Assembly: GCA_030704615.1 (NCBI GenBank)
Contig: CM060732.1
Coordinates: forward strand, 10,974,001-11,038,000
DNA: 64,000 nt
Reading direction: 5' to 3'
Origin: Takakia lepidozioides
Lineage: Eukaryota > Streptophyta > Takakiopsida > Takakiales > Takakiaceae
Numbering within the stretch: position 1 is the stretch's first letter; the number at the start of each line of letters is the position of its first letter. Under the pieces are notes generated by a model. It had not been told where the DNA came from, ran no database searches, and saw only the letters and a list, made by a program, of their open reading frames with translations. The translations under genes were made by a program, and so were the position numbers. Below are positions 30,280-43,137 of this stretch, one piece after another.

Positions 30280-31385
30280 GTAATTTCACTGTGATCCGAT
30301 CACCAAGCAGTAATTCACCAATGTCAGGCCCGGCACTCTGGGCTACAATTTGCTTGACAAGTCTGGCCCTCACATTCCTGTATTCTTGATTCAAGATCCA
30401 TCGTAGCATAGTAAAACTCAACTGCGTGTAGGTTTGTTGGGTTGTATATTAGAACTAGATCACACCCCAAATCTTGCAAGGCACCCATATGTAGAAACAG
30501 ATGAAAATCGAGTGATGTAGTGCAATAAGAGAGTCTAGGTGGGTCTGATTGGCTTCCCATCTGCTATCACGGTTCGTCGTGGCTTCAAACTTGGGAAGAG
30601 AGTATCATTAGAGGACGTTGCCGAGTTTGTCTGACCCATTTGCAAAAGAGGTGTAGCGTGCTGGTTATCTTTTGTGGCTGAATGTCATAACAGATTCTCA
30701 AAAGAATTTTCAGTGCAAGATTCACCACCTCTCGCGAATCAGTGATGTGTTTGTATACCTGCAGTTCAAATCCATTCCGCCTCACAACATAGGTTACCAG
30801 AGTTGAATTTCTCTGAGTAAGCTAAAACTCACATTCAACAAATCTGAGCTAGAGAAGGTGTGTATTCGCAAAGCATTGTAGAACATGGACAAGCATTGAA
30901 AACCTGATTGATGTCTGGAACCGGCAGGTAATATCACTTTTCATATTATAAGTTTGAAAATTTTCTCAAGATATCAATTATTTCAACTTACAATTTCCTC
31001 AAACTTATGATATTCTCCATTACTGAACAGATCCTCTTTCCTCTTTCTTTCTTCTACTCTTTCTAGTTCTTTCGAAGATTGAATGCTGGCAGATGTTTCA
31101 CAGATATCTGCTTTTCTCACTGACTTAGAAAGTGAGCTGGATCTTCCTAATAGTTTTAAATCTTCGTTGTAGTTTTGGTGACAAGGTTCATAGCTTGCTG
31201 TTTGATATGATATGCGCCTCCGGCCCCTTTTGTTGGAATTTCAAAAAGAAAGAAAATGTAGGCTACAAAAGGGAACAGAATCGGATTGCTCCATTTATGA
31301 GAAAGACGTGATGAAACTTCTAATTGGTAGACACATTTGTTATGGATTACCCACCGTGGTATGTTTGCTTCTCATTTAACAATAC
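30280..31385. other. No gene recognised
   Basis: Becomes increasingly AT-rich; no convincing frames. Confidence 0.4.
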
Positions 31386-31387
31386 TA

Positions 31388-31526
31388 GGGTCATAAATTC
31401 CCGCACGTGTGGCTGCGGCGGGCCCCCGTGTGGCAGAGGGGGGTCGCGGACCAGTCAATGGGCGGTGGGCTTATGAGCTCACCCCAAGGGCCCTACTGGC
31501 GGGGCCCGCCCGTGTATTCATGACCC
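31388..31526. mobile_element. Short GC-rich MITE
   Basis: A 139-bp GC-rich insert in AT-rich sequence. Its ends are imperfect inverted repeats beginning GGGTCATAAAT and GGGTCATGAAT, followed by mirrored GGGCGGGCCC-like words, with TA dinucleotides flanking both sides (31,386-31,387 and 31,527-31,528). TA flanks suggest Tc1/mariner-type insertion, but the superfamily is uncertain. Confidence 0.5.
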
Positions 31527-31528
31527 TA

Positions 31529-34500
31529 TTATTAAAAAAATGAGAGGCTAAATTTTTTGTTGTCATCTTTGAAAGAAGCAAAATGAAATGTATGCCTAAA
31601 TGCCATACATTCCACGTGTGTGTTTCTAAGGCCTCCCTCCATAGCATATTGACGCACCCCCTCCCATTACTTAATGGGCAGCATTTTTTTGCCCTCCTTA
31701 GTCAAGAACTAACATACATAATCATATCTGTGCAAACAAACCAACAAATAATCATGTATTACATTATCGAGTTCAAGGGTAATTTACACTTCAACTTTTT
31801 TGTTCCACAATTCTAAATTAATATGTCATTACACATGGAGATCCATACATAATTATATCAAAATTCATCTATATGTACATATGGATATATATACAAACAC
31901 ATGTGACAGATCTATATCCCAAGCTAAAACAACAATCGCTCCGGGTGTTTCCTTTAAAGAGAAAAACCCCCAAAATCAACAACAAAAACAACCATCATTT
32001 AGTAACTGAAATAAAAATACATTATGTTGAATGCTGCTCCAACAACAACAATTGCACACTCTTGTATCTCCTTTCTTAGTAAATAATAAATATTTTAAAA
32101 ATATTAATCACAAGATGATATTAGATTGTTGTAAAACAACTACGAACAAGAATCATATCATACAAACTGTACAAACATCAAATCAAATCACTGCGTAATG
32201 TTATATCTATATATTAAAAAAATAAAATAAAGGTAGCTTTAAAGGTCGTAGTTATGAAAGGCAGTTACACTATGCGGGCTTCTATAGACCAATTGAGTGT
32301 TCAAACAAAGATTCCAGGCAATTTTCGTGGCATATTGACACATCCACTCCCATTCTTCAGTTGATGGCATCATTGTAAATTAAATTGAAGTGATCCAAGA
32401 TGTATAATAAATACCACAACATATATTTTATGCTCTTCAGCTTTATAGTAAGTCTCCAAAGACGCCAATTTCCTCGGCCAACATCCTTCCAAACCCTTGG
32501 GTTTGCATTTTGAGACAATGACAAGAAACTTCTCCAAATGAATCTTCATCATCTGTCATATAAGTTGTTCCACAACATTCACCAGCAGACTGACATATTT
32601 CTTCAATACACACAAAAACGTTAAAGTGTGGATAACATCATAGTTTATAAGGTCAAGGCAAATGCCAAAGCCATACAATTTATGCAACCGCCACAAAACA
32701 AAATAGTCCCTTTATGTAACAGCATTATCCTCGACTTGAGTTGCAGTTATGTGAGTTTTTCTTGTTTCGTAAGTTGAAGTGACAATTTTTCGTATTATGT
32801 CATTTGGCAAATGTCGCAAGAGACCTTAGCGCTAAATTTCCATAGTTTTTGCATAGTTGATAGTAGATGTCGTTTCGTATTATCACTTCTTTGTCTGAAA
32901 CTTGTAGTAATTTGGTACTTTATGACGCTTCCAGTAGACCGAACGAATTGGATCTCATGTCGTGGCACTGACAACGAGTAGCCATCGTCTTTTGACCCCC
33001 CAACCTTGCAGGGGGAATGATTTGGAATTGCATATGAAACAATTAGACCATTTACATATGTATCTTCCAACTCATGAGCAATGGTTCTACACTGATTTTT
33101 GTGTCCCCTTGTTTAATCACTTCCTTCGAGCTAGCAAGCATGTAAAATACAAAAAAGAAGAGTATATCATGCCATTAGCACCATGATCTCAAACATCCAA
33201 AAGTTGATTTGATTTGTCCTCACGTTCTGAAACCCATCCCCAATCCATTAGAAATACGAAATTTCTGGAATCTCATTGCGACAAGAAAACATATGATGCA
33301 TCAACATCACATATTACAACAATTGCAGTTTGTTTACCATGAACTAGAAACTTATCAAAACTTTATTTGAATCTTGTTGAGTAATAATGTTTTGCATGAA
33401 CCACCCGCAAAATTGTCCTCATACGACACTTCCATAGTTGGAGAGTGTAACTATATGTTGATACAATTGCATATTATTCATATTTGTTAAGATTTTTCCT
33501 TTGAAACTTTTATAATACTAGTGCATATAATTCGATAAGACAAGATGAGGCCGTGACATTCCCTTGCCGGAAGCGCAAAGAGCTGTCTGCTGGATGAGTA
33601 CGAACTCATTGCCTCCTATTGCCAGATACATATGCAGTGAAAATTGGAAAAAATATCTCAAAGGCGACTTGGGAACCTGTAATACAGATGATTTTCCAGT
33701 TCAGTTAAAAAGCACATCATCGATGCTACAAAGAGCAGTATGGACATCCTCTATGTAATTTTCTTCTTCTTCCTCTAAGATTCTTCACAACATTTTTATG
33801 AAAAGGTGTTATCTGTCTTGAAATCACTTCAAAATTCTAGGTATATTTTTTTCTTACAAAAAGATATATTTGAATGTGCAAAATTATATATTTTTAAATT
33901 AAACTTAGTTACAAGTGAGGTATAATATGTAATAAATGTTTGATAAAATCAATCATATATATGTTAATCACATGCCTTACAATGTCGTCAATGTTCAACA
34001 TGATTTTGTATGTTGAAACTCATTGCATATAGGACAAATTTACTCCGTTGTTCTACAGGAACAAAATTTGTTAAGAAATTGAGCTGTGATCAACACCATT
34101 GCCATCCTGCACATCTACATTCATATGTTTAGAATTAAGAAAACATCTAAAAACTTCAGTTTGCGGCATAAAAATCCACATTTAATTTGAAATGACATTC
34201 TATCATTTACCATTAAGCTGGTCATTTTTATTCTTATAATATTAATCCACGTAAAATTTTAATGTATATAATATATTGAATTAACTTTAAATCAATATAA
34301 CTCAAAATTTTCAGATACATAGCATTATAATCATGATTCATATGAGTTATAAAATATTATGTAAATAGACAACAATCATAAATTCAGGCAATTGATAATT
34401 TAAACTTGTTCAGATTTAAATATTTTAAAATTATTACTGCATTAAATCGTACAATAATGTTCATAATGACACTATAAAAAGTAAGAATTTAACCAGTAAA

Positions 34501-34549
34501 AATTATTGCTTAACATATAACTTTAAAATATGACAATTCTTACCTTTGT
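31529..34549. other. AT-rich intergenic region, no gene recognised
   Basis: Strongly AT-rich with many short frames and no recognisable domain. Lies downstream of the SWEET gene. Confidence 0.45.
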
Positions 34550-36141
34550 TCACTTGATGTCAATGGAATTACCATTTGAAGAGCCAATCATTTCGGCCTT
34601 GTTGGTGAAATCCTTTGGAATTGGATGGGGTCGTTTATAATATAAGAAATATATTATAAGTTGAAAAAATCCCAGAAGTACTCCCATTCCATTTGGAATC
34701 TACAATTTGCAAACAATGTAGTGGTTATTGCAAAATATCGAGTAATTCAGAAACGAAACCATGTCAAATGATGTATTTTAGACATTTAAAAAATATTGAT
34801 AACATAATATATCAAATTTTATAAAATTAAAAATATATAGACTAAATGCCTCTCCTACAAAAATAAATAAGTTCACCTCATACAATTTTAGATGAAAGAA
34901 TGACTTACACAAATGTAAACGTCTTTGGTTACGCTACCATAGGTGATCCACACAATCCCATTCATACATCCACATAATGATAACATAAATGGCATATATT
35001 TCGTACTTTTTGTTCGGATAACAACTTTCTATGCACCCAAATCCAACACAATGTTTTAGTAAAATCACTCTAATGCTTTGAAAATTTCAAAATCATATCC
35101 ATGATAATAACTGAAATAAGTATGTTGATAAAACTCAATATTTTAAGAAATATCATTAAAATTAAATAAAAGTCTAAACTCATAGAAATCAATTTGAGCA
35201 TTAATGTTTAATCTTACCACAATTGAAAGAGGCGATGCATGCATAAATGAGCCCACAACGACACATATTGAACCCACAATAAGCTTGCGTGTGTGCAAAT
35301 CATTTGTGATTTTTAATGTGCAGACTGCCAGAATAATGAAGCATGTCAGATTGGTACTCAATAGTATTACGACACTTTTCTGCAAAATAAATCATGTGTC
35401 ATGTTAGAACCACGAAGAAAATTAAATTTGAAAAAATATTCTTACTCTAAAAATGTAGTATGAGAACACGAGTTTTAAGAAATTACCCTATTTTCTTTGT
35501 TGCCATAATACAAGAAAATGGAGATGTAGATAATCTCGAGAAAGCTTCCAACGGTATTAATGCTCACCACCAATATGTGATTATATGTCACAAACGGGAG
35601 CCCATAAAAGGTCCATAACATGCAATTCAACAATGCCATCACATACGGAAATCCTGAAAAATGTCCAGTTGTTTCGTTGCGCATGATTTTCCACAAGGTT
35701 GGCCTGAAACATATAAATACACTTAATTTAGTAGATTGTTAGACTATTTGAATTATTCATAAATCTGAACAAACAAAAAATGAGACACCTGCAATCTTTG
35801 AGCTATAAAACTCAAGCAATTTAATTGAAGAGTAAATATATTCATACTCACATGGGTGACACATATAACGACAACGATGTTGCATTGCCTGTCCATTCAT
35901 CCAATCCACTGTCATTTGTTCATCTCCAAACTTTCTATCATCAACAACATACAAATTCATTAGATCTAAGTTTGACCTTTGTATGTCTATAAGCTAGTAA
36001 TATATTCTCTAGTTCTAGTATTTCCTACAATATAAATCAAATGCGTGAATCTTCATTGTATATACAACAATATAAAAAATGATGTGATGGATTGCAGTTA
36101 CCAATGGCTCCTACAATTGTTGTCACCAGTTTCATTGTCAT
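34550..36141 (-). CDS. SWEET-family sugar transporter, six exons
   Basis: Exons on the minus strand: 36,141-36,102; 35,888-35,852; 35,703-35,487; 35,379-35,218; 35,028-34,909; 34,699-34,550. All junctions are GT-AG with consistent phase, giving 241 residues and a TGA stop. SWEETs are seven-helix uniporters made of two MtN3 repeats joined by one helix. Seen here: YVSPMPTLWKIMRNETTG (repeat 1 start), GFPYVMALLNCMLWTFYGLP, VVSINTVGSFLEIIYISIF, then repeat 2 with VGSICVVVGSFMHASPLSIV, VIRTKSTKYMPFMLSL and IPNGMGVLLGFFQLIIYFLY. The conserved prolines are present. Length is normal and no break is seen. Which sugar and which membrane cannot be told. The start ATG is followed two codons later by another ATG; I chose the first. 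The gene sits alone in AT-rich sequence. Confidence 0.92.
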
Positions 36142-39100
36142 TGTGAGCCGGATGAGTCAAACCTATCCAGACATGAAAGCGAGTAACAACAAGTGATAAA
36201 GTTATGAAAGCACCCCTCTTAAAAAACAATAGTTTGTTCTAGCTACCCACAAATCTTTAAGTATGAATGTCACAAACACTACAACAATGAACAAGAATTA
36301 TGTGCATAGTTCATGTTGACTAAGAAGATGAGTTGTATTAATATCTCTTTGATATCTATTTAAGAAGAACTTGAAATAGTTCAAAGTGTACGGTTTTAGA
36401 CCCCAATCTAAAATTAACTTATTTTAGCACTTAATTTTGAATACTTCTAACTTTAACACTTTTTTAATATGCAATTGTCTCTTGCTTTTGTAAATTGAGA
36501 AAAGTAGTATGCACCATGCACATTCTAGACAAATAAGTACTAAACCATTGATGTAAATATCGTATATATGAAATTTTATTTGTATCATTGACATGTTGGG
36601 TTGACAAGAGGCATCTCCATAGTTCCTCAATCATCCTTGAGCTCCACATATATCAAACCAGAGCTGTATTGCTGCTCCACATGGCATCAACTATTGCATC
36701 TTATATAACGAGTCTTTATGACCACATTACATATGTTTGTACTTATTATACACCATAAGCAACTTACGCAACTTATTTTTACTTCTTAGATGTGGACTCT
36801 TGCCATTTCATGTATCAAATCAGCCACCTTTAAGCAAGACCATAGTATAAGTTATTAATACAACATATGATGATTCAGACAAGTATGGTAGTGTCATGTC
36901 TATCTATAGGATGTCAAATAAAATCATAAGCTAAGTCGAGAGACATGAGAGAAACAAGCAAAGATGAATCGGTCAACTTGATCAAGTTAATTGTTATCGC
37001 CTCAAAATAGCTATCACCTTATTGATATTCAGCAACTCTGTCCAATTAATAGATGTATTTGACTCATGATGTGTCCAGTTCAATATAAACTTCATAATTG
37101 GATTGCCCAATTATGTGATATTGCCCAACAGTTCAAAGAAAAAGAATAAATTATTGGGCAAATTTTTGTCCAACCGTATAAGAGGCTACAGTACAAGAAG
37201 ACAAAAAATGGAGAATTTTGTAATGTTCTTAAAAAAGTTGAAATTGTAGTGCTGTAGTCAAATGCTTTCAATCGGCTGCAGAGCAAACCCCTTCCATCAT
37301 GAAATCTCTAATGAGTTGGGAATGGGAGAAATATTGTGGAGGAGGTTATGTGTATCTAATGTCACATACCTATCTGATTAATTAGAAAATGGAGCTGGAT
37401 TCTTGGTGCCATATATTAGACTTGCTGTCCAGTTTGCTGCTCTACTTTGTATGTGTATTCTTTGTCTTCCTCTTCTTTTCTTCTATCCTGTTTCTTTCGC
37501 CCAACTTTATCACTTTTGTTTTGCCATTCTAGCTTAATAATGATTCGGAGGTGGTTCGACAACTATCTAACACATTTTCTTGTAGCTAATGTTTGTTCAA
37601 GTGCTTTATGTAAGAGCAATTGTTTATCAGTTATGTCTTCGCTGTTGTGTAGGTGTGGAGTATGTGAGGGAGTGGACGTGTTGGGTAGTATTGCTGCATA
37701 TTGCTTTTTTCAGAGGTTGCAGTGGCAGCGGCAGCATACGCCTCTTGCAGCCGGCCTCACCTATACTTTGTGGTGATATGAAGGTTGGAAGAGACGAGCA
37801 ATGCAAAACTTCCATGGCAAATTGAAGGAGGTGGTACAATTCCTTGGTTGACAGCAGTCAGCAAGAGAGATTGTGATGTGTATCAATACAGATCGCATTC
37901 ATGTCTCTAAAGAATAATTGTTCTTGCAGTAAAGGATCTAAGAGGTCTTGTATATGTACCATTCTAGGTTTCTCATCAAGCTTTATAATATATTATGAAG
38001 CCAAACTTCTCAAATTGGCTTATCAAATCCCCTTAAACAGTCTTCGAGGAACAATAGGCAAGGTGACCATTTAGTTTATGAACATCTTTTGAAAAGTCGA
38101 ACATGAAGTGATGCGAGAAAAGAGAGAGTAGGTCACTCTTCCCTGTTGTCTTCAACAATATGAGCACGTGATGAAGCTGTTTAATTCCTTTGCAAAGCAA
38201 CTTAAAAGAAAGTGATGTGAGGTTAGAAACATGATGTACTCAGGTTTGGTGTGCCCTTTTATTGATCGGAGAATTGTAGGGTCGTTTCTGCTGGTGACAT
38301 TCAGGACAAGAAATTTAGGGACGGATGTTATGTGTTATATAGTGTCTTCCTTCCTCTCTTAGCTTTTTGATCTGTCCCATGCCAGGTTGGGAAATTTCAA
38401 CAGATGATGCCACCTATTTGACTTCCCCCTACGCAAAGGCTCCAAACGGGACTCCTGCATCATCCCCCTCATCTTTCCCTCCAGCTTTTCTCTACGTAAA
38501 TGCTAGAAAGGGATTGCTGGCTCCAAAGGGATTTTTCAAGGGTTTTGTAATTTTCCTTTGTCAAGGGTCTCCAACGAGGGAAAAACCCGTCATACCCTCT
38601 TTGCCTGAGAGCTTTCATACTCGCAACAAACGTCTTAAGAGTACATACAATCTAGAGTAGTTCTTGTCGTCAATCAGCTTTACATTCTATACACAGTGTG
38701 CTGTGCCCCTGAGTCACTCTTCTGCCTACCGTATAAGTTTCGGTGACTCACTCTTTTGTTTGCCTCCTCCCGAATGAATCCACTGTTAATTACTCACAAA
38801 ACGAGGAGAATTGGAGGAGAATGTAGGCCTATGTCCGATTGATACCAACCTACACCAAGCACAGGGCGAGCCTTCTTAGTAACCACGCAAAGCTTGCAAG
38901 AGGAAACAAGCAGTATTATCACAGTCCTCGCCTCAGAGCGACATGAGCATTTCGTTGCGAGGCCGATGCAGCCCACAAAATCGTCACTTCACATTTTAAC
39001 AACACCTCAGGATGCCTGCAGTGGTAGGATTTTGCATTTTATGTTGGAAAAATATAGCCAGATATTTATCCCATATCGATTGTAGACATCTTGATGGATG

Positions 39101-40236
39101 AGTCCTATATAAGCCTTGCCTTCCGATCGTTGGCACACACGCCATGCTGCTATGCGCAGAGCGAAATACTCTTACGCCCTTTCCTAAGGAATGCCGTGCG
39201 CATGGTGCAAATAGTGGCATACCCCAACTTTTATGCTGGCTCCTCAACCGGGGCCTTCCAATGGAACCTAAATAGGACAGGAGGTCTACACCAGATGTTC
39301 TCCATTGCTATCCATATGAGATATACTAAAGAAGAATGAAATGTTGTGTTCGGTCTCAGATTCGAGCTAAGGATATGTACTCTCTCCTGCGTTCAGACTT
39401 TCAGACCTGCGTACCATTGTGACATGTCTCAGGTTCATGGGCCGAGTTGGTGGCGCCGATGTAATTCAAAAGATATCGCTTCCTTGACAAGAGGAAGACC
39501 ACAAAACTATGGGCAGAGACAAAAGAGAAAGCTAGGAACAGGAGCTGCATACGGAGAGGAGACAAATCGCTAACAATCCTTCTAGCGTTGCTTATGCATC
39601 CCGACATAATCAGTGCAGCGAAATAAGATCTTTCAATAGACGAAGTGAAATCCCACACTAATCAAACACACTTCACCTACCTAAGAATTCTACCTTTCTC
39701 TTCAAATTCATTTCTTTGAGAGGAATTCTGGACCAGAGGCGAGGAAATATCAACCTCACTCAAGTCCTAGTAGAGTTTGGAAGTGCAAGAAGGCATGAAA
39801 TGTAACACTGTAGATTATCAGTAGTCAACAGATATGTGGAATTTTCAGCGTAAGATAGATCTTTTGCTTTTACATGGTTCCTCAAACCCAGATTCACTGT
39901 TGCAATCTCCCCAACTTCAGCCTCAGCGCGTTGACATGATCAGGAGATTTAGTTATCTATCAACTTGCCGCTAGTCCAGACCAGTTAAGCATGTGTGCTT
40001 TGAGGGCCCTTTCATTGTCAAGTATGTGGGCATAGAGATACTTGATTAGCTGGGATTATATTGTTGGTCAATTTTTACGAAGCAGGGTTTGCCTGGAGAA
40101 CCCAAAATTGTGCATGGGGGACAGGTAAACAACTCTGGACAAATACATGCTGCAAATGTATTGACAAGTGATCCATAAAAGTGTAGGGTGGGTAGCGTGT
40201 GCTCCCCTGTTACTACTGGAGCGATAACAAACACAT
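36142..40236. other. Intergenic, no gene recognised
   Basis: AT-rich to about 37,400, then more balanced. Short frames at 37,447-37,839, 38,367-38,660 and 39,091-39,658 show no domain or splice logic I can support. The stretch 38,450-38,760 resembles the untranslated part of an LTR element in texture only. Confidence 0.4.
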
Positions 40237-40311
40237 GTTAGTGCTCCTCCGCTCCCCTGTTATGCTCATCTGTTACTGCTCCCCTGCTCCCCCGTGTGGT
40301 AACAGGTTATC

Positions 40312-40343
<32 letters not shown>

Positions 40344-40417
40344 AGTGCTCCTCCGCTCCCCTGTTATGCTCATCTGTTACTGCTCCCCTGCTCCCCCGTG
40401 TGGTAACAGGTTATCGC

Positions 40418-40467
<50 letters not shown>
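40237..40467. repeat. 104-bp tandem duplication with (GA)n tails
   Basis: GTTAGTGCTCCTCCGCTCCC begins at 40,237 and again at 40,341. Each copy ends in TTATCGCRCAGAGAG and a GA tract (about 28 and 46 bp). The GA tail was duplicated with the unit and then changed length. It lies just downstream of the DYW gene's stop codon. Confidence 0.9.
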
Positions 40468-40470
<3 letters not shown>

Positions 40471-40569
40471 AAGCCTGATGGATACATTCCTCACCCTGGC
40501 CAACAGGGGAGTCATTCATCCAAAACACCAAAGTTAGAAAAATTGGTCTGCGACTCATTTCACATTTCC

Positions 40570-43137
40570 TCACCAGTAATCACCACAAGAACACACCCCA
40601 TTCTTAAAGTGATGGAAGCGATTGGCATCCCTTGCAACAATCTCTCGCCCAACAAGCTTGGAGATGAATTTGGTGGCGGTGTGACAATCACCACATACCC
40701 GAAGGTTCTTGATTATGCGGATAGGTGTCCCAGGAGATGTGCTGATGAGCCCAAAAGCAAGGGCCAGCTTTTCGCTGTGGTGGCAGACAGCTTGTTGCTT
40801 TGTATGTTGATCCAAATCATATAAGACAAATTGCGTGTCAGGTACATATCCGGCCTCCTTCATCTGTCTAGTCAATCTGTCCAACTCAGCATAGATCTCC
40901 TCAGTTTGTGGGTGCGTTGTATCTTCTACAACAAATGTGTGTATCCTATTATTGACCTCAATCCAGCTGCACCCTGGCTCCTTTTGCACACCTCTGTCCT
41001 GCATTTCTTTCCGGACCTTTGCTACATCATCCCACTTCCCAGCTGCAGCATAAATGTTTGAAAGCAGCACATACACTCCAGCATTTTCTGGTTCCATATT
41101 GAGAATACATTTTGCGGCCCGTTCTGCAAGCTCAACATTGCCATGGATTCTGCAACCACCAAGCAAGGCTCCCCATTGTACAGCACTTGGTTCAAATGGC
41201 ATTTTGTTGATAAGGTCCTCTGCCTCATCCAACCGCCCTACGCGGCCAAGAACATCAATCATGAGGCCATAGTGCTTTTCTTCTGGAGTAATGCCATGAT
41301 CACGACTCATAGAGAGGAAGAAATGACGGGCTTCATCCACTAGACCCACATGGCTGCATGCAGCAAGGGCACCAATGAAGGTGACCTCGTTTGGCTTCAC
41401 CTGTTCCTGCTGCATTTGGTCGAATAGTTGGAGGGCCTCTTTGCCATACCCATGCTGAGCATATCCTATAATCATTGCATTCCACGAGACCACATCTTGT
41501 TCAAGAATCTTGTCAAATACTTGCCAAGCATCGTCGAGGTCTCCACATTTGGCATACATGTCAACAAGGGCATTCTGCACCCAGACATCTGATTCTGATC
41601 CCAATTTGCTAATTTGGGCATGGATCAACTTGCCCTCTTCAAGGGCTGCGAGGCTGGCACATGCACTTAGGATGCTAATGAAAGTGACCTTGTTTGGCTT
41701 CATACCTTCTTGTTGCATCTGCTGAAAACTTTTTAAAGCCTCCTCACTATGACCATGCTGAGCACATCCTGCAATCAATGCATTCCATGAGATCAAATCT
41801 CTCTTGGGCATCAAATCAAACATGCGGCGTGCATATACCACACTCCCGCATTTGCAATACATGCTGACAAGGGCAGTGCACACCCGGACGTCCAACCCAA
41901 ACCCAGCATTGATGCTACTCGTATGCAGTCGCTTGCCTTGTTCCAGAGCTGCTGGGCTGGCGCAAGCGTTGAGGGTGCTGATGAAAGTGACATTGTCTGC
42001 CTTAATTCCTTCTCCTTGCATTTGATAGAACAGTTCTATAGCCTCCTCACAATGACCATGCTGAGCATATCCTGCAATCATTGCATTCCAAGAGATGACA
42101 TCTCGCTTAGGCATTTTGTCAAATACTTGCCGTGCATCCACCAGACTCCCACACTTGCAGTACATGCTGAGAACGGCAGTCCCCACTCGCACATCCGACT
42201 CGAATCCAGCACTAATGATGCCTGCATGCAGTCGCTTGCCCTGTTCCAAAGCTGCTGGGACCGCACAGGCATTGAGAATGCTAAAGAAAGTGACCACATT
42301 TCGTTCAGGCATTTTGTCAAACACTTGGCACGCATCCTCCACACTCCCGCATCTGGAATACATGCTGATTAGGGCAGTCCCCACTCGGACATCGAGCTCC
42401 CTTCCAGCTTTGATGATGTCAGCGTGGAGCCGCTTCCCTTGTTCCAGGGCTGCTGGGTTGGCACATGAATGGAGGACACTCATGAAGGTGATATCATTTG
42501 GTTTGATACCATCCCGTTGCATTCGCTGAAATACTGTAAACGCCTCTTCACCCAGACCTTGCTGAGCTAATCCAGCAATCAGTGCATTCCATGAGATCAC
42601 ATCTCGCTCAGGCATTTGTTCGAACACTCGCCGCGCATCGACCACACTTCCGCACTTGCAGTACATGCTTACAAGGATATTTGCTAAGTAGATGTCAGGC
42701 TCAAATCTACTTTTTATGATGTGGGCATGGATAGCCTTGCCACTTGCCAGGGATTTCGTCTTAGAACACCCCCTCAAGAGCCAGGCACAGGTATCAGAAT
42801 ATGGCACAAACCCTTTTGGCTCCATCACGTCCAAAATGTGCGCTGCCTCCTGCATTTGTTCCTCCCTGTACGCAGTCCTCACATCCCCACGAGTTCCAAA
42901 AGTGTCCTTGTTTCCTCCCTCCCTCTCTAATCGTTGTATTCGCTCTGCACTAGAAGCAGTGGTGATGGAGACCATGTCAAGACTAACAACGCTGTCACGG
43001 TACTGATGCCCAGCAAACAACTGGGTCGGATTCCAACCGTCAAATCCCCCTGACCTTCCTAAAAATGATACAAATTGCCTTGAACACGGTGTCGCATGCA
43101 TTGAGGTATCTGTGTGGAGAGGCATATCGAGGTTCAT
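40570..43137 (-). CDS. PLS-DYW pentatricopeptide repeat protein, intronless
   Basis: A single 855-codon exon. DYW PPR proteins bind one organellar transcript site through their repeats, and the DYW deaminase domain converts C to U. Residues about 110-650 are PPR repeats (IHAHIIKSRFEPDIYLANIL, MYCKCGSVVDARRVFEQMP, RDVISWNALIAGLAQQG and so on). The E motif follows (CSHVGLVDEARHFF, VLGRVGRLDEAEDLI, GGCRIHGNVELAERAA), then E+ (PGCSWIEVNNRIHTF) and DYW. Deaminase features are intact: HSE at about 787-789, CGDCH at about 815-819 and a terminal CSCGDYW. One repeat set is shortened: after MPERNVV the chain passes directly to TFFSILNACA, skipping about 35 residues. The N-terminus is long enough for a transit peptide, but I cannot say plastid or mitochondrion. 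The many PPR fragments at 2,955-24,185 are relatives. Confidence 0.96.
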   Translation of the reverse strand: MNLDMPLHTDTSMHATPCSRQFVSFLGRSGGFDGWNPTQLFAGHQYRDSVVSLDMVSITTASSAERIQRLEREGGNKDTFGTRGDVRTAYREEQMQEAAHILDVMEPKGFVPYSDTCAWLLRGCSKTKSLASGKAIHAHIIKSRFEPDIYLANILVSMYCKCGSVVDARRVFEQMPERDVISWNALIAGLAQQGLGEEAFTVFQRMQRDGIKPNDITFMSVLHSCANPAALEQGKRLHADIIKAGRELDVRVGTALISMYSRCGSVEDACQVFDKMPERNVVTFFSILNACAVPAALEQGKRLHAGIISAGFESDVRVGTAVLSMYCKCGSLVDARQVFDKMPKRDVISWNAMIAGYAQHGHCEEAIELFYQMQGEGIKADNVTFISTLNACASPAALEQGKRLHTSSINAGFGLDVRVCTALVSMYCKCGSVVYARRMFDLMPKRDLISWNALIAGCAQHGHSEEALKSFQQMQQEGMKPNKVTFISILSACASLAALEEGKLIHAQISKLGSESDVWVQNALVDMYAKCGDLDDAWQVFDKILEQDVVSWNAMIIGYAQHGYGKEALQLFDQMQQEQVKPNEVTFIGALAACSHVGLVDEARHFFLSMSRDHGITPEEKHYGLMIDVLGRVGRLDEAEDLINKMPFEPSAVQWGALLGGCRIHGNVELAERAAKCILNMEPENAGVYVLLSNIYAAAGKWDDVAKVRKEMQDRGVQKEPGCSWIEVNNRIHTFVVEDTTHPQTEEIYAELDRLTRQMKEAGYVPDTQFVLYDLDQHTKQQAVCHHSEKLALAFGLISTSPGTPIRIIKNLRVCGDCHTATKFISKLVGREIVARDANRFHHFKNGVCSCGDYW

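Noticed and set aside
38367-38660. 97-codon ORF as a gene or LTR-element gag
   Set aside because: No domain, no matching LTR pair and no splice context.
40831-43006. Plus-strand ORFs opposite the DYW gene
   Set aside because: They are antisense translations of PPR repeats; the minus strand is open for 855 codons with all family motifs.
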